This document shows, one piece after another, positions 7,335 to 16,285 of a stretch of 24,464 nt of DNA. The DNA lies in contig CALJSD010000145.1 in assembly GCA_937976325.1 (NCBI GenBank), forward strand, positions 1-24,464, written 5' to 3'. Position 1 is the first letter of the stretch; every line of letters begins with the position of its first letter. Position numbers and translations under genes: made by a program. A model generated the notes under the pieces. It was not told the origin of the DNA, made no database searches, and saw only the letters and a list, made by a program, of their open reading frames with translations. The DNA comes from an uncultured Carnobacterium sp. (lineage in GTDB: Bacteria > Bacillota > Bacilli > Lactobacillales > Aerococcaceae).

Positions 7335-9245
7335 CTATTCAAATTGTTGTCGTTTCGACTGATGTGGATCTTGAATTCTCTTGAAGAGGTGTTCCAAGTC
7401 CTTATTCGTTAAATGAACGAGTACGGGTCTGCCGTGCGGACAGTTATAAGGATTTTTACATTTGGCCAAATCCACTAATAACTGGCGTGCTTCCCATTCA
7501 CTTAAATGATGGTTGGCTTTAATCGAACCTTTACAGCTCATCATGATCGCTGTAGCTTCTCTTAATTTAGCAACCGTAATCTTCTCGTCGGCCAAGATAA
7601 AATCGATAATTTCTTCGATAATCGCCTTCTCCTGCCCTTTCTTAATCCACGCTGGATGCGATTGAATTTGGAATGTATTTTGCCCAAATGGCTCCATCTC
7701 GATTCCAAACTCCTCTACAAGAGGTAATCGTTCCTCCAACTTCACACTGTCCTTCTTCGAGAACTCTAGCAAAATTGGCACCATCAATGGTTGACTGACC
7801 CTACCTACTTGACCAATCTCCACTTTAAACTGTTCATATTTGATTCTCTCTTGTGCGGCATGTTGATCAATCATATACAAGCCTTTTTCGTTTTGTGCAA
7901 ATAAGTATGTCCCATGCATTTGTCCAAAATAATGCAATTCTGGGAATTCTTTTTCTAATGGTTGAGTGTCGATTTTCTCAGCCAACTTCAAGTAGTCTGC
8001 ATGGTCATCGTGGCTGTCCACGAGTTCTTCTTGTTCCACAGGTTCAACTGGCTGACTAGCTTGAACAGGAGAATCATCGCCCGGTAAAACTTCCACTTCT
8101 TCTCTTACATTTTCAGTATACGAAGGCTTTTCTACACGTGGCGATTCCACAATTGGTGTCTTCAATTGCCATTTCAAAGTTTGTTGGACTGGTTTTGGAG
8201 CTTCTACACGGTTTTCCTTACGTTTGAAGGACAAGTCTTCAATCGATTCAGGAATGCGTTGTACGCCCTGTATTGCCTCTCTAATGGCTTTTTGAATCAC
8301 CTGTGAGAGTTCTTGTTCCTTACTGATTCGAACTTCTTGTTTCGTTGGATGCACGTTTACATCGACGAGTTGCACGTCCATTTCAATCGAAATAATCGTA
8401 ATCGGGAATCGTCCCACCATCAATGTGGATCCGTATCCTAGTGTAATGGCCTTTGCAATTGCCATATTGCGGATTGGTCGTCCATTAATGAAAATCGATA
8501 AGTAATTGCGGTTCGAACGTGTGAGTTCTGGGAGCGACGTATATCCAGAAACTTTGAAATCTTCGTCTTCCCCATAAAACGGTAACATCTTACGAGCGTT
8601 CACTGGCCCAATATTCCCTGCGACTGCTTGTAGCAAATCACCTTTCCCAGAAGTTTGTAATAACAGATTACCGTCATTTTTTAAAATAAAGGCAATTTCT
8701 GGGTGACTAAGAGACGCTTTACTCACGACATCGGTAATATGCGCTAATTCCGTCTGTAGTGTTCGTACGAATTTCAACCTGGCTGGTGTGTTATAAAACA
8801 AATCTTCAACAAGGAAAGTCGTTCCTTTTAACGGTGGAACGGTCTTTTCTTCTTTAATCTCACCAGACTCGATCTTTAACTCTACGCCGCTGTCTTCTCC
8901 GGTAGAAGTTGTCAACGTCACTTTCGATACGGCCGTAATACTCGCCAAGGCTTCACCACGGAACCCGAGTGTACGGATTCTAAAGAGTTGTTCTGGCGAA
9001 TAGAGTTTACTCGTTGTATGACGTTTAATCGACATACGAGCGTCTTCTTTCGTCATCCCGATTCCGTTATCTTGGATGCGAATTTTGCGAAGTCCACTCT
9101 CTTCGATTTCAATCTCAATACGAGTACTTCCAGCGTCAATCGCATTTTCGAGTAATTCTTTCACCACAGAAGAAGGACGTTCAATGACTTCCCCTGCTGC
9201 AATTTGGTTTGTTAGTAATGTACTTAATTCTTTAATTGTTCCCAT
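7335..9245 (-). CDS. mutL: DNA mismatch repair protein MutL (endonuclease type)
   Basis: Mismatch-repair matchmaker and nicking enzyme. The N-terminal GHKL ATPase shows NAIDAG (34-39), DNGIGM (59-64) and GFRGEAL (94-100). A variable Pro/Glu-rich linker covers about 340-430. The C-terminal half carries DQHAAQERIKYE (460-471), the metal-dependent endonuclease motif of species without MutH, plus CKGSIKA (571-577) and CPHGRP (602-607) that form the metal site. QPLMVP at 485-490 matches the beta-clamp-binding motif of Bacillus MutL. The length of 636 fits. The start lies 3 bases after the mutS stop codon with a GGGTGAG ribosome site inside mutS, so translation is probably coupled. Confidence 0.98.
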   Translation of the reverse strand: MGTIKELSTLLTNQIAAGEVIERPSSVVKELLENAIDAGSTRIEIEIEESGLRKIRIQDNGIGMTKEDARMSIKRHTTSKLYSPEQLFRIRTLGFRGEALASITAVSKVTLTTSTGEDSGVELKIESGEIKEEKTVPPLKGTTFLVEDLFYNTPARLKFVRTLQTELAHITDVVSKASLSHPEIAFILKNDGNLLLQTSGKGDLLQAVAGNIGPVNARKMLPFYGEDEDFKVSGYTSLPELTRSNRNYLSIFINGRPIRNMAIAKAITLGYGSTLMVGRFPITIISIEMDVQLVDVNVHPTKQEVRISKEQELSQVIQKAIREAIQGVQRIPESIEDLSFKRKENRVEAPKPVQQTLKWQLKTPIVESPRVEKPSYTENVREEVEVLPGDDSPVQASQPVEPVEQEELVDSHDDHADYLKLAEKIDTQPLEKEFPELHYFGQMHGTYLFAQNEKGLYMIDQHAAQERIKYEQFKVEIGQVGRVSQPLMVPILLEFSKKDSVKLEERLPLVEEFGIEMEPFGQNTFQIQSHPAWIKKGQEKAIIEEIIDFILADEKITVAKLREATAIMMSCKGSIKANHHLSEWEARQLLVDLAKCKNPYNCPHGRPVLVHLTNKDLEHLFKRIQDPHQSKRQQFE

Positions 9246-9248
9246 ACA

Positions 9249-11804
9249 CTACTCACCCTTTTCCATTTGTTGCCATTTATACAGGATGTTCATTGCATCC
9301 ATTGGCGTCATACTCATTAAATTTAATCCTTTAAGCTCGTGAACCCATTCAGGTACACTTTCTGTTTCTTCTTCAAAGAGCGATACTTGTTCCACGAAGG
9401 TGCTACTTTCATTAGCTGCCCCTTTAGCTTCTAAATGATTTAAAATCGTGCTGGCATTTTTCAATAGCTCTGTTGGAAGTCCAGCAAGTTTCGCCACATG
9501 AATCCCGTAACTCTTATCGGCAGGCCCTTCTAATACTTTATGCAAGAAGACCACTTCGCCATTTTCTTCAACGGCTCCCACATGCACATTGCGTAAATCC
9601 TCATATTTCTCGCTGAGTCTTGTTAACTCGTGATAGTGCGTTGAGAATAATACTTTCGCTGTTAAATGCTCGTGAATATACGTGATGATGGCTTCAGCAA
9701 GCGCCATTCCATCATAGGTAGCAGTCCCACGTCCGATTTCGTCGAATAATAGCAAGCTTGTTTCATCTGCATTTCGAAGCGCGTGGTTTGTCTCCATCAT
9801 CTCTACCATGAACGTACTTTGGCCCGAGATTAAATCATCGGCCGCTCCGATACGGGTAAAGATTTTCGTGAAGACTGGTATCGTTGCACTCTTAGCAGGT
9901 ACAAAGCATCCGATTTGCGCTAAGATCACGCAGAGCGCTAATTGTCTCATGTAAGTTGATTTACCAGACATATTCGGCCCAGTAATGAGAAGAATATGCT
10001 CGTCCGGACTCATTGAAATGCTGTTTGGAACATAGGTTGATTGTCCCATGACCTTTTCAACAACAGGATGGCGGCCATCCTCAATCCAGAGTCTACGGTT
10101 TTTCATCGAAATTGTTGGCTTCACTAAGTGATAACGTTCGCTCACTACACTGAAGGCTTGCAAGACGTCGATGGTTGCGACAGTTTTTGCCAATTGTTGC
10201 AACTGAGCGGTGTAATGTTTCACCTGTTCACGCACTTCTACGAATAATTGATATTCGAGTGCGCTTGATTTTTCTTCCGCTTCTAAAATCAGCGTTTCTT
10301 TTTCTTTTAATTCCGGCGTAATAAAACGTTCCGCATTCGCTAGCGTTTGTTTACGCTCATAGCGGCTGCTATTGAGTTTTGAAAGATTTGATTTTGTCAC
10401 TTCGATATAATAACCAAACACCTTGTTAAAACTAATCTTCAATGAACTGATGCCTGTTTGCTCACGTTCTTGTTGTTGGAGCGCGGCAATCCATTCTTTT
10501 CCGTGTTTCATCGTATCGCGGTACATATCGAGTGTCGCGTTATATCCCGAACGGATAATATTTCCATCCGAAATCGTAAGCGGCGCATCCTCGTCGATGG
10601 CACGGTCGATTAAATCATATAACTCAGGAATATCGAATAAGTTTTCTCCAAGAGCACTCCATTCCTCTGAGTCCAAGCTATCGACAATCGATTTAAAGAT
10701 TGGCACTTGTCCAAGTGTTTGTTTCAGTTGCAAGAGGTCACGAGCATTCGCTGTTCCAAAGGATACTTTCCCTACAATACGTTCTAAGTCATACACACGT
10801 TTCAATGTTTCGATAAAGTCTGTACGTTCAAAGTAATGTTGGTTTAATGTTTCCACTAGCGCATGGCGTTTTTGAATCGCTCCTTCTAATACAAGTGGTT
10901 TTTCAAGCCATTGTTTGAGGAGGCGCCCACCCATCGCTGTTTGCGTCTCGTCTAAGAACCAGAACAGCGACCCATGTTTTTGGTTAGCACGGATGGTCGT
11001 TGTTAATTCTAAGTTACGTTTTGTCTCATAATTCATTGAGAGATAAAACTCACTTTGATACGCTTGCGCCTTTTGTAAGTGCGAGAAGCTTCTCTTTTGA
11101 GTGAGTTTCAAGTAACTGAGTAGATTTTGCACGCAACGAACGGAAGCCTCATCTTCGAGTTCTGAGACTAAGTCTGTACAGTCTTCGGCATTAATTTCAT
11201 CTTTTTCGATTGTTGAAATTAAGATTTGCATGTTTGTAAAGAGATGACGAAGCTCTTCTGTCACATCGCTATCGACAAGAACGACTTCACGACACATCAA
11301 GCTTGAGCATTCGCTACGCACTTCTTCTAAGTTTTCGAGTTGTGTCACTTTCAATTCCCCTGTTGACACATCCACATACGACAGTGCAAATCGTTTTCCA
11401 ACAAGCGGTAAAATCGACACTAAATAATGGTTTTGATTTTGCGCTTGGTATTCTGTATACGTCCCTGGCGTCAAGACTTGAACAACGTCTCGCTTCACCA
11501 TTCCCTTTGTTAGCTTTGGATCTTCCAATTGCTCACAGATGGCTACTTTCTTTCCAAGTTCAATCAGCGTTTTAATATATTCTTTTGCGGCATGATGAGG
11601 AACCCCACACATTGGAATTGGGTCCTCTGCATTTTTATTTCGACTGGTTAGTGTAATTTCGAGAAGTCGTGCTGCTTCAATCGCATCATCATAAAACAAT
11701 TCATAAAAATCACCTAGTCGATAGAACAATAAGCAATCAGGATATTTTTCTTTAATCGAAAAATACTGTTGCATCATCGGTGTGTGTTTCGTTTTTTGTG
11801 GCAT
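9249..11804 (-). CDS. mutS: DNA mismatch recognition ATPase MutS
   Basis: Recognises mismatches and small loops in newly replicated DNA and recruits MutL. The mismatch-reading Phe-X-Glu is F33-Y-E35 in GDFYELF. The ABC-type ATPase has Walker A GPNMSGKST (609-617), Walker B LLLFDEIGRGT (684-694) and STHYHEL (721-727). QVSLF at 806-810 near the C-terminus is a likely beta-clamp-binding motif. The length of 851 residues is normal. The gene starts 23 bases after ymdB with an AAAGAGAG-type ribosome site and ends 3 bases before mutL. I see no disruption, so the strain is probably not a mutator through this gene. Confidence 0.98.
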   Translation of the reverse strand: MPQKTKHTPMMQQYFSIKEKYPDCLLFYRLGDFYELFYDDAIEAARLLEITLTSRNKNAEDPIPMCGVPHHAAKEYIKTLIELGKKVAICEQLEDPKLTKGMVKRDVVQVLTPGTYTEYQAQNQNHYLVSILPLVGKRFALSYVDVSTGELKVTQLENLEEVRSECSSLMCREVVLVDSDVTEELRHLFTNMQILISTIEKDEINAEDCTDLVSELEDEASVRCVQNLLSYLKLTQKRSFSHLQKAQAYQSEFYLSMNYETKRNLELTTTIRANQKHGSLFWFLDETQTAMGGRLLKQWLEKPLVLEGAIQKRHALVETLNQHYFERTDFIETLKRVYDLERIVGKVSFGTANARDLLQLKQTLGQVPIFKSIVDSLDSEEWSALGENLFDIPELYDLIDRAIDEDAPLTISDGNIIRSGYNATLDMYRDTMKHGKEWIAALQQQEREQTGISSLKISFNKVFGYYIEVTKSNLSKLNSSRYERKQTLANAERFITPELKEKETLILEAEEKSSALEYQLFVEVREQVKHYTAQLQQLAKTVATIDVLQAFSVVSERYHLVKPTISMKNRRLWIEDGRHPVVEKVMGQSTYVPNSISMSPDEHILLITGPNMSGKSTYMRQLALCVILAQIGCFVPAKSATIPVFTKIFTRIGAADDLISGQSTFMVEMMETNHALRNADETSLLLFDEIGRGTATYDGMALAEAIITYIHEHLTAKVLFSTHYHELTRLSEKYEDLRNVHVGAVEENGEVVFLHKVLEGPADKSYGIHVAKLAGLPTELLKNASTILNHLEAKGAANESSTFVEQVSLFEEETESVPEWVHELKGLNLMSMTPMDAMNILYKWQQMEKGE

Positions 11805-11827
11805 TTCTGACTCTCTTTCTAATCTTT

Positions 11828-12625
11828 TTATTCAAAAAATGGTGCATCTGGAGTGATGCGAATCGGTTGAATCGATTTCGCTTTCCCCGTTTTATCATCA
11901 ATATCAATCAAACAAGCACTTAATTGACCTTCATCGTCTTCAGCCACTTCAAATCGTGCTGGTAATTGATTGAGGAACTTCGTAATAATAATGTCGCGTT
12001 CCATCCCGAGAATTCCGTTATACGGACCTGTCATTCCCACATCACAAAGGAAGGCTGTCCCCTGTGGAAGAACGCGGGCATCGTTTGTTGGGACATGCGT
12101 ATGTGTTCCAACGACGGCAGATACTTTCCCGTCTAAGTACCAAGACAAGGCTTGTTTCTCACTTGTCACTTCGGCGTGGAAATCGATAAAGATAATCGGT
12201 GTTCTCTTTCTAGCTTCTTCAACCGCCTCTGTAATTTTTGCAAAAGGATCATCCAATGTATTCATAAAGACACGGCCTTGCAAGTTAATGACTGCCACTT
12301 CTTTATCGTTACATTTTACATAAACGATTCCTTTTCCTGGAACGCCTGCTGGATAATTGAGCGGTCGTACCATTTTTGTGGCATCTTCAATGAAATCAAA
12401 AATCGCTTTGTTATCAAAGGCATGATTTCCAAGTGTTACAACGTCTGCACCAGCCTGTAATAACTCCTTATAAATCTTCTCCGTAATTCCTTTTCCATGG
12501 GCAGCATTTTCCCCATTAATCACGGTGATTTGTGGTTTATATTTTTTCTTTAATTTTGGGACGTATTGTGCGACCATTTCTCTTCCAAGAGAACCGACAA
12601 CATCGCCAACAAATAATAATTTCAT
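11828..12625 (-). CDS. ymdB: YmdB-family metallophosphodiesterase
   Basis: A dinuclear-metal phosphodiesterase of the TIGR00282/YmdB family; the Bacillus subtilis member hydrolyses 2',3'-cyclic nucleotides and affects biofilm and motility decisions. The full set of metal ligands is present at the same residue numbers as the Bacillus enzyme: D8, E39, N40 (NGEN), N67 and H68 (GNHAFD), H150 (DFHAE), H175 and H177 (GTHTH). The length is 265 residues. AAAGAGG lies 7 bases before the ATG. It is the promoter-proximal gene of the mismatch-repair operon. In Bacillus ymdB is also upstream of mutSL but with several genes between, so here the cluster is condensed. The substrate in this organism is not shown. 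Confidence 0.93.
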   Translation of the reverse strand: MKLLFVGDVVGSLGREMVAQYVPKLKKKYKPQITVINGENAAHGKGITEKIYKELLQAGADVVTLGNHAFDNKAIFDFIEDATKMVRPLNYPAGVPGKGIVYVKCNDKEVAVINLQGRVFMNTLDDPFAKITEAVEEARKRTPIIFIDFHAEVTSEKQALSWYLDGKVSAVVGTHTHVPTNDARVLPQGTAFLCDVGMTGPYNGILGMERDIIITKFLNQLPARFEVAEDDEGQLSACLIDIDDKTGKAKSIQPIRITPDAPFFE

Positions 12626-12657
12626 AAGAGTGCCTCTTTCTAAATCAATGTAGCTCT

Positions 12658-12666
12658 ATTTTACCA
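12658..12666 (-). promoter_or_regulatory. Extended -10 promoter of ymdB-mutS-mutL-msrB
   Basis: TGG-TAAAAT on the minus strand (-10 at 12658-12663). The -35 region is poor (TATTTT at 17 bp), as is common for extended -10 promoters. The predicted start is near 12651, about 26 bases before the ymdB start codon. Confidence 0.6.
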
Positions 12667-12684
12667 TAAAATAAGGCTAGAAAA

Positions 12685-12711
12685 TACCTAGATACAACTC
12701 TAGACTAGGTA
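12685..12711 (-). repeat. Inverted repeat TACCTAG/CTAGGTA after azlD
   Basis: Seven-base perfect arms (12685-12691 and 12705-12711) around a 13-base, CTAG-rich loop, followed on the minus strand by TTTTC. It could be a weak terminator of azlCD or an operator just upstream of the ymdB promoter. Confidence 0.45.
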
Positions 12712-12715
12712 GCTG

Positions 12716-12737
12716 AAATTAACATATATGTTAATTT
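12716..12737. repeat. Perfect 22-bp AT-rich palindrome next to the azlD stop codon
   Basis: The half-site AAATTAACATA is followed at once by its exact reverse complement. It abuts the azlD stop codon (12738-12740) and has no following T-run in the minus direction, so it is not a classic terminator. Confidence 0.7.
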
Positions 12738-13061
12738 TTACATCACTTGTAATAACACCATATAAATGACCGTAGGAACAAAGATACTAAGCAAAGTATT
12801 CTCCTTCCACCATTGCAATAAGACAACAATCGCGACTGCAATGAGTTCAGGAATCCCAAATGGTGCGTTTATAAACGAAATATCCTTCAAGCAATAAACG
12901 ACTAGAATCGTAATAATGGCTTGAGGAAGGACTGCTGAAATAAACTGTATACGGCTCGATAAGTTCGTTTGATTACGGAGAACTAGAAATGGGAATAAGC
13001 GAATCGCAAAAGTCACGACTCCACTAGTAATAAGAGCAAGAAAAATATACGTATTACTCAT
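12738..13061 (-). CDS. azlD: AzlD-family branched-chain amino acid exporter subunit
   Basis: Small membrane partner of AzlC, 107 residues with about four hydrophobic segments (roughly 3-20, 38-58, 66-84 and 88-106). IRLFPFLVLRN in the first half and the overall hydropathy fit the AzlD family (a known export partner for branched-chain amino acids in Bacillus). The ATG lies inside the azlC end, an 8-base overlap, so the two are translationally coupled. Substrates beyond the family assignment cannot be read from the sequence. Confidence 0.9.
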   Translation of the reverse strand: MSNTYIFLALITSGVVTFAIRLFPFLVLRNQTNLSSRIQFISAVLPQAIITILVVYCLKDISFINAPFGIPELIAVAIVVLLQWWKENTLLSIFVPTVIYMVLLQVM

Positions 13062-13752
13062 TTTCTTCCTCCTTCATTTGTAGTTTCTCACGTTCGAAAA
13101 TAACCATTAATCCAATCATCGTTGTCGCTAAGGCGCACACAAGGAAATATTGTTTTCCAACAAGAATTAACCAGAAAATGGCGCTAATTCCCCCGATAAT
13201 AAACGGAAAGTAACGGTCGGCCTTTTTCAATTGGTTCACAAGAATCACAACAAAGAGTGCCGTCATTGAAAAATCGATTCCCTTTGTTGAAAACGGAAGG
13301 AATTCCCCGATGACAACCCCAATAATCGTCCCAAAAATCCAATAGCAATGATTCAAGAGCCCGACATAGACCATCACTTGTTCACTACCTTCTCTCTTCG
13401 TTTGTTTCATCCCTACTAAGAGAGAAAAGGTTTCATCTGATAAGGCGAAGATTAAATAAAATGCCTTCCACCCTAACCTTTTAAATTCATCAATAAAGCT
13501 AACGCCGTAAAATAACATTCTAGCATTAATAAATAAAGTCATTACTACAATCATCAAAAAACTCATCCCTGCACTCATAAATGAGACAAGGGCAAATTGC
13601 ATGGATCCAGCATATACAAATACACTTGAAAAAATAGAAGCCCATGCCGGAAATCCTTCTTGTGACATCAGGAGTGCAAATGCAATTCCTAAAAAGATAT
13701 ACCCAAAACAGATGGGTAAACTTAACTTAAATGCTTGTTTCAATTCGATCAT
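13054..13752 (-). CDS. azlC: AzlC-family branched-chain amino acid exporter subunit
   Basis: Large subunit of the AzlCD exporter, a multi-pass inner-membrane protein. SLPICFGYIFLGIAFALLM near the N-terminus, VFVYAGSMQFALV and NARMLFYG are typical of AzlC. I chose ATG 13750-13752 (232 residues) because AGGAG (13758-13762) sits five bases upstream. An upstream in-frame TTG would add six residues but would place the ribosome site inside the gene. The gene lies directly after the tkt terminator with only 74 bases between coding regions, and I see no clear separate promoter, so expression may depend on read-through or a weak local start. No Lrp-type regulator is adjacent. Confidence 0.92.
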   Translation of the reverse strand: MIELKQAFKLSLPICFGYIFLGIAFALLMSQEGFPAWASIFSSVFVYAGSMQFALVSFMSAGMSFLMIVVMTLFINARMLFYGVSFIDEFKRLGWKAFYLIFALSDETFSLLVGMKQTKREGSEQVMVYVGLLNHCYWIFGTIIGVVIGEFLPFSTKGIDFSMTALFVVILVNQLKKADRYFPFIIGGISAIFWLILVGKQYFLVCALATTMIGLMVIFEREKLQMKEEENE

Positions 13753-13768
13753 ACATTCTCCTAAATAC

Positions 13769-13811
13769 AAAAAAAAGATTGAAAGTCCACTATTTGTGGG
13801 CTTTCAATCTT
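13769..13811 (-). terminator. Terminator of tkt
   Basis: A 14-pair stem (13777-13790 with 13796-13809, one G-U) with a 5-base loop, then eight T on the minus strand. It fills the space between tkt and azlC and ends 16 bases before the azlC start codon. Confidence 0.95.
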
Positions 13812-13826
13812 CATTTTAACCTATTT

Positions 13827-15821
13827 TTATAAAGATTTAAATGTATTCACTACGTTTTCTACAGTGAAGCCGAATCTTTCCATCACTTTATTTCCGTTAC
13901 CTGATAAACCGAAGCGGTCGATTGTCACAGTAGCCCCATCTAAACCAACATATTGTCCCCATCCGAAACTTGCGCCCATTTCAACGGCAACACGTTTACG
14001 AACATCGCTTGGTAATACTGATTCGCGGTATTCTTTAGGTTGTTCTTCGAATAAGTTCATTGATGGCATTGAAACAACAGAAACATCAATTCCTTCTTCT
14101 GCTAGAACTTTTTGAGCTTCAATGGCAAGAACTACTTCAGAACCTGTCGCAATCAAGATACCTTCAGGAGTATCGCATTTTTGAGGGCTAACCACATATG
14201 CCCCACGTTTTACCCCTTCATAAGCTAATTCTTGTGAGTGCTCTAGAACTGGTAAGTTTTGACGTGAAAATACTAATACTGATGGACGGTCTTTTGCCTC
14301 TACAGCGACTTTCCAAGCAGCAGATACTTCATTACCGTCAGCAGGACGAATCACGTTTAAGTTTGGAGTCGCACGGAACGCTGCCAATTGTTCGATTGGT
14401 TCATGCGTTGGTCCATCTTCCCCTACTGCAATAGAGTCATGTGTATACACATAAATTGCTGGCAAGTGAGAAATTGCTGCAACACGCATTGCTGCTTTTA
14501 AGTAATCGGCAAATACGAAGAATGTACCTCCGTATACACGGTTACCACCATGAAGAAGCATACCGTTCATCGCAGCTCCCATTGCAAATTCACGAACCCC
14601 AAACCAAATATTTCTTCCACCATAATTTTCATATGAGAAGTCGCTATCTGCTTTGTTCATTGTGTTGTTTGATGAAGAAAGGTCCGCAGATCCACCCCAG
14701 AAGAATGGAATGTGTTTTCCTAATTCTTGAATCGCAGCTTGGCTTGTTACACGAGAAGCCATTGCTGGGCTACCAAATTCATATGAAGGTAATACTTTTT
14801 CTAAATCTACTTCGATGTTTTCTGCAAAGCTATCTTCGAACTCTTTAGCAAGTTCTGGATAAGCTTGTTTATAGTCTTCAAATAAAGTTTTCCATTCGTT
14901 GTAGTCATTTTCACCTGTTTGAACTAATAATTTATCAAAACGATGTTGTACTTCTTCTGGAACTTCAAACGGACCATATTCCCATCCGTATTTTGCTTTT
15001 GTTGCAGCAATCCCATCAGGTCCTAAAGGTGTCCCGTGAATTTTATTTGTTCCTTGATTTGGAGCCCCATAACCAATAATTGTTTTCACTTCGATAATTG
15101 TTGGTTTTTCATCTTGTCCTTGTGCTTCTTCAATAGCTTCAGCGATTTCGTCTAAGTCGTTTCCATCTTCAACACGAATATAGTTCCAACCTAAGCCTTT
15201 GAAGCGTTTCTTCACGTCTTCAGTGAACACTTTATTTAATGGTCCATCTAAGCAGATGTCATTTGAATCGTATAGTACGATTAATTTGTTTAATTTCAAT
15301 GTTCCTGCTAAAGATGCAGCTTCATACGAAATACCTTCCATCAAGTCTCCATCACCACATAATACATACGTATGGTGGTCAACTACTGGGTAGCCTTCAC
15401 GGTTGAATTTTGCAGCAAGGTGCGCTTCAGCCATAGCCATCCCAACAGCGTTAGCAAACCCTTGGCCAAGAGGACCCGTTGTTGCATCTACCCCATCTGT
15501 ATCATGTACTTCTGGGTGTCCTGGTGTTTTACTTCCAAGTTGACGGAAGTTTTTCACATCTTCAATCGATAAGTCATAGCCTGATAAATGTAATAAAGCA
15601 TATAACATTGCAGATCCATGACCTGCTGATAATACAAAGCGATCGCGATCGACCCAAGTAGAACGTTTTGGGTTTACTTTTAAATATTTAGACCAAAGTA
15701 CATAAGCCATTGGTGCCGCACCCATTGGAAGTCCAGGGTGTCCTGAATTCGCAGCTTGAATCGCATCCATACTTAGTGTACGAATTGTATTCACTGCTAG
15801 TTGATCGGTTTTATCAAACAT
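13827..15821 (-). CDS. tkt: Transketolase
   Basis: TPP-dependent cytosolic enzyme moving two-carbon units between ketose and aldose phosphates in the non-oxidative pentose phosphate pathway. It has the N-terminal signature with SGHPGLPMGAAPMAYVLW (about 26-43), the TPP motif GDGDLMEGISYEAASLAG, GAPNQGTNKIHGTPLG, and the second-domain THDSIAVGEDGPTHEPIEQL motif. The length of 664 is normal. AGGAG lies 7 bases upstream of the ATG, and an own promoter and strong terminator make it a single-gene unit. Its place beside the YnzC-family gene and lexA matches the Bacillus order lexA-(yneAB)-ynzC-tkt. Confidence 0.98.
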   Translation of the reverse strand: MFDKTDQLAVNTIRTLSMDAIQAANSGHPGLPMGAAPMAYVLWSKYLKVNPKRSTWVDRDRFVLSAGHGSAMLYALLHLSGYDLSIEDVKNFRQLGSKTPGHPEVHDTDGVDATTGPLGQGFANAVGMAMAEAHLAAKFNREGYPVVDHHTYVLCGDGDLMEGISYEAASLAGTLKLNKLIVLYDSNDICLDGPLNKVFTEDVKKRFKGLGWNYIRVEDGNDLDEIAEAIEEAQGQDEKPTIIEVKTIIGYGAPNQGTNKIHGTPLGPDGIAATKAKYGWEYGPFEVPEEVQHRFDKLLVQTGENDYNEWKTLFEDYKQAYPELAKEFEDSFAENIEVDLEKVLPSYEFGSPAMASRVTSQAAIQELGKHIPFFWGGSADLSSSNNTMNKADSDFSYENYGGRNIWFGVREFAMGAAMNGMLLHGGNRVYGGTFFVFADYLKAAMRVAAISHLPAIYVYTHDSIAVGEDGPTHEPIEQLAAFRATPNLNVIRPADGNEVSAAWKVAVEAKDRPSVLVFSRQNLPVLEHSQELAYEGVKRGAYVVSPQKCDTPEGILIATGSEVVLAIEAQKVLAEEGIDVSVVSMPSMNLFEEQPKEYRESVLPSDVRKRVAVEMGASFGWGQYVGLDGATVTIDRFGLSGNGNKVMERFGFTVENVVNTFKSL

Positions 15822-15868
15822 ACAATCACTCCTTAAATATATTGATTCCTTTCGGAACTTACTCTTCT

Positions 15869-15897
15869 ATTTTACTAATCCAAGACTGCTTTTGCAA
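15869..15897 (-). promoter_or_regulatory. Promoter of tkt
   Basis: TTGCAA (15892-15897), 17-bp spacer, TAAAAT (15869-15874) on the minus strand. The predicted start is near 15862. The leader contains a small TTCC-GAAA-GGAA hairpin. Confidence 0.7.
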
Positions 15898-15979
15898 CCG
15901 TTATTTTTATGATAAATAAAACATAGTAAACCCTTGCAAAATACACATTTCCTTCACGGGCTCCACATATTTTTAGGAA

Positions 15980-16006
15980 CAAAAAAAGGCTGAAAATTTC
16001 AGCCTT
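15980..16006 (-). terminator. Terminator of the YnzC-family gene
   Basis: AAGGCTGA/TCAGCCTT arms with an AT-rich loop (15986-16006), then seven T on the minus strand (A15981-15987). It begins 8 bases after the stop codon. Confidence 0.92.
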
Positions 16007-16013
16007 CTCTCAT

Positions 16014-16271
16014 CTATTCTGCGTCGCGGTTATGCAATCCTTTTTCTTTTTGAATCGCTTTTAGTTTATCTGGAGTCACGTCATTTCCTTCTTCATCGAC
16101 GATTTTTAATCCTTCGATGTGGTTACGCATGCCTCCACGAAAAGCTTCCAAATACTCTTGACGTAAGAGTTGTTGTTCTTTTTCTTCCGTTGGAGTTAAT
16201 TTTCCTTCTTTTTTCTTTTTTGCTAATTCATTAATACGGTTTAATTTTTCTTCTGATAACATTTTTGTCAT
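16014..16271 (-). CDS. YnzC/DUF896-family small protein
   Basis: A short, highly charged, mostly helical cytosolic protein of 85 residues; RINELAKKKKEGKLTPTEEKEQQLLRQEYL in two adjacent parts, and VDEEGNDVTPDKL near the C-terminus, are the family signatures. The family function is poorly known; in Bacillus the member ynzC belongs to the SOS-controlled yneA-yneB-ynzC operon. Here the gene lies alone, divergent from lexA, without yneA (division inhibitor) or yneB (resolvase-like). Start: the ATG at 16269-16271 has AAGGA at short spacing; an ATG three codons later, with AGGA at a better distance, matches the Bacillus start better. The SOS box in the shared intergenic region could control it too. 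Confidence 0.9.
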   Translation of the reverse strand: MTKMLSEEKLNRINELAKKKKEGKLTPTEEKEQQLLRQEYLEAFRGGMRNHIEGLKIVDEEGNDVTPDKLKAIQKEKGLHNRDAE

Positions 16272-16285
16272 TCCTTTCCTTGGCT

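Noticed and set aside
10423..10836. 137-codon plus-strand frame inside mutS
   Set aside because: Lies wholly opposite conserved MutS core sequence with no ribosome site or recognisable domain.
14441..14848. 135-codon plus-strand frame inside tkt
   Set aside because: Antisense shadow of conserved transketolase sequence; composition rich in His and Leu as expected from reversed codons.
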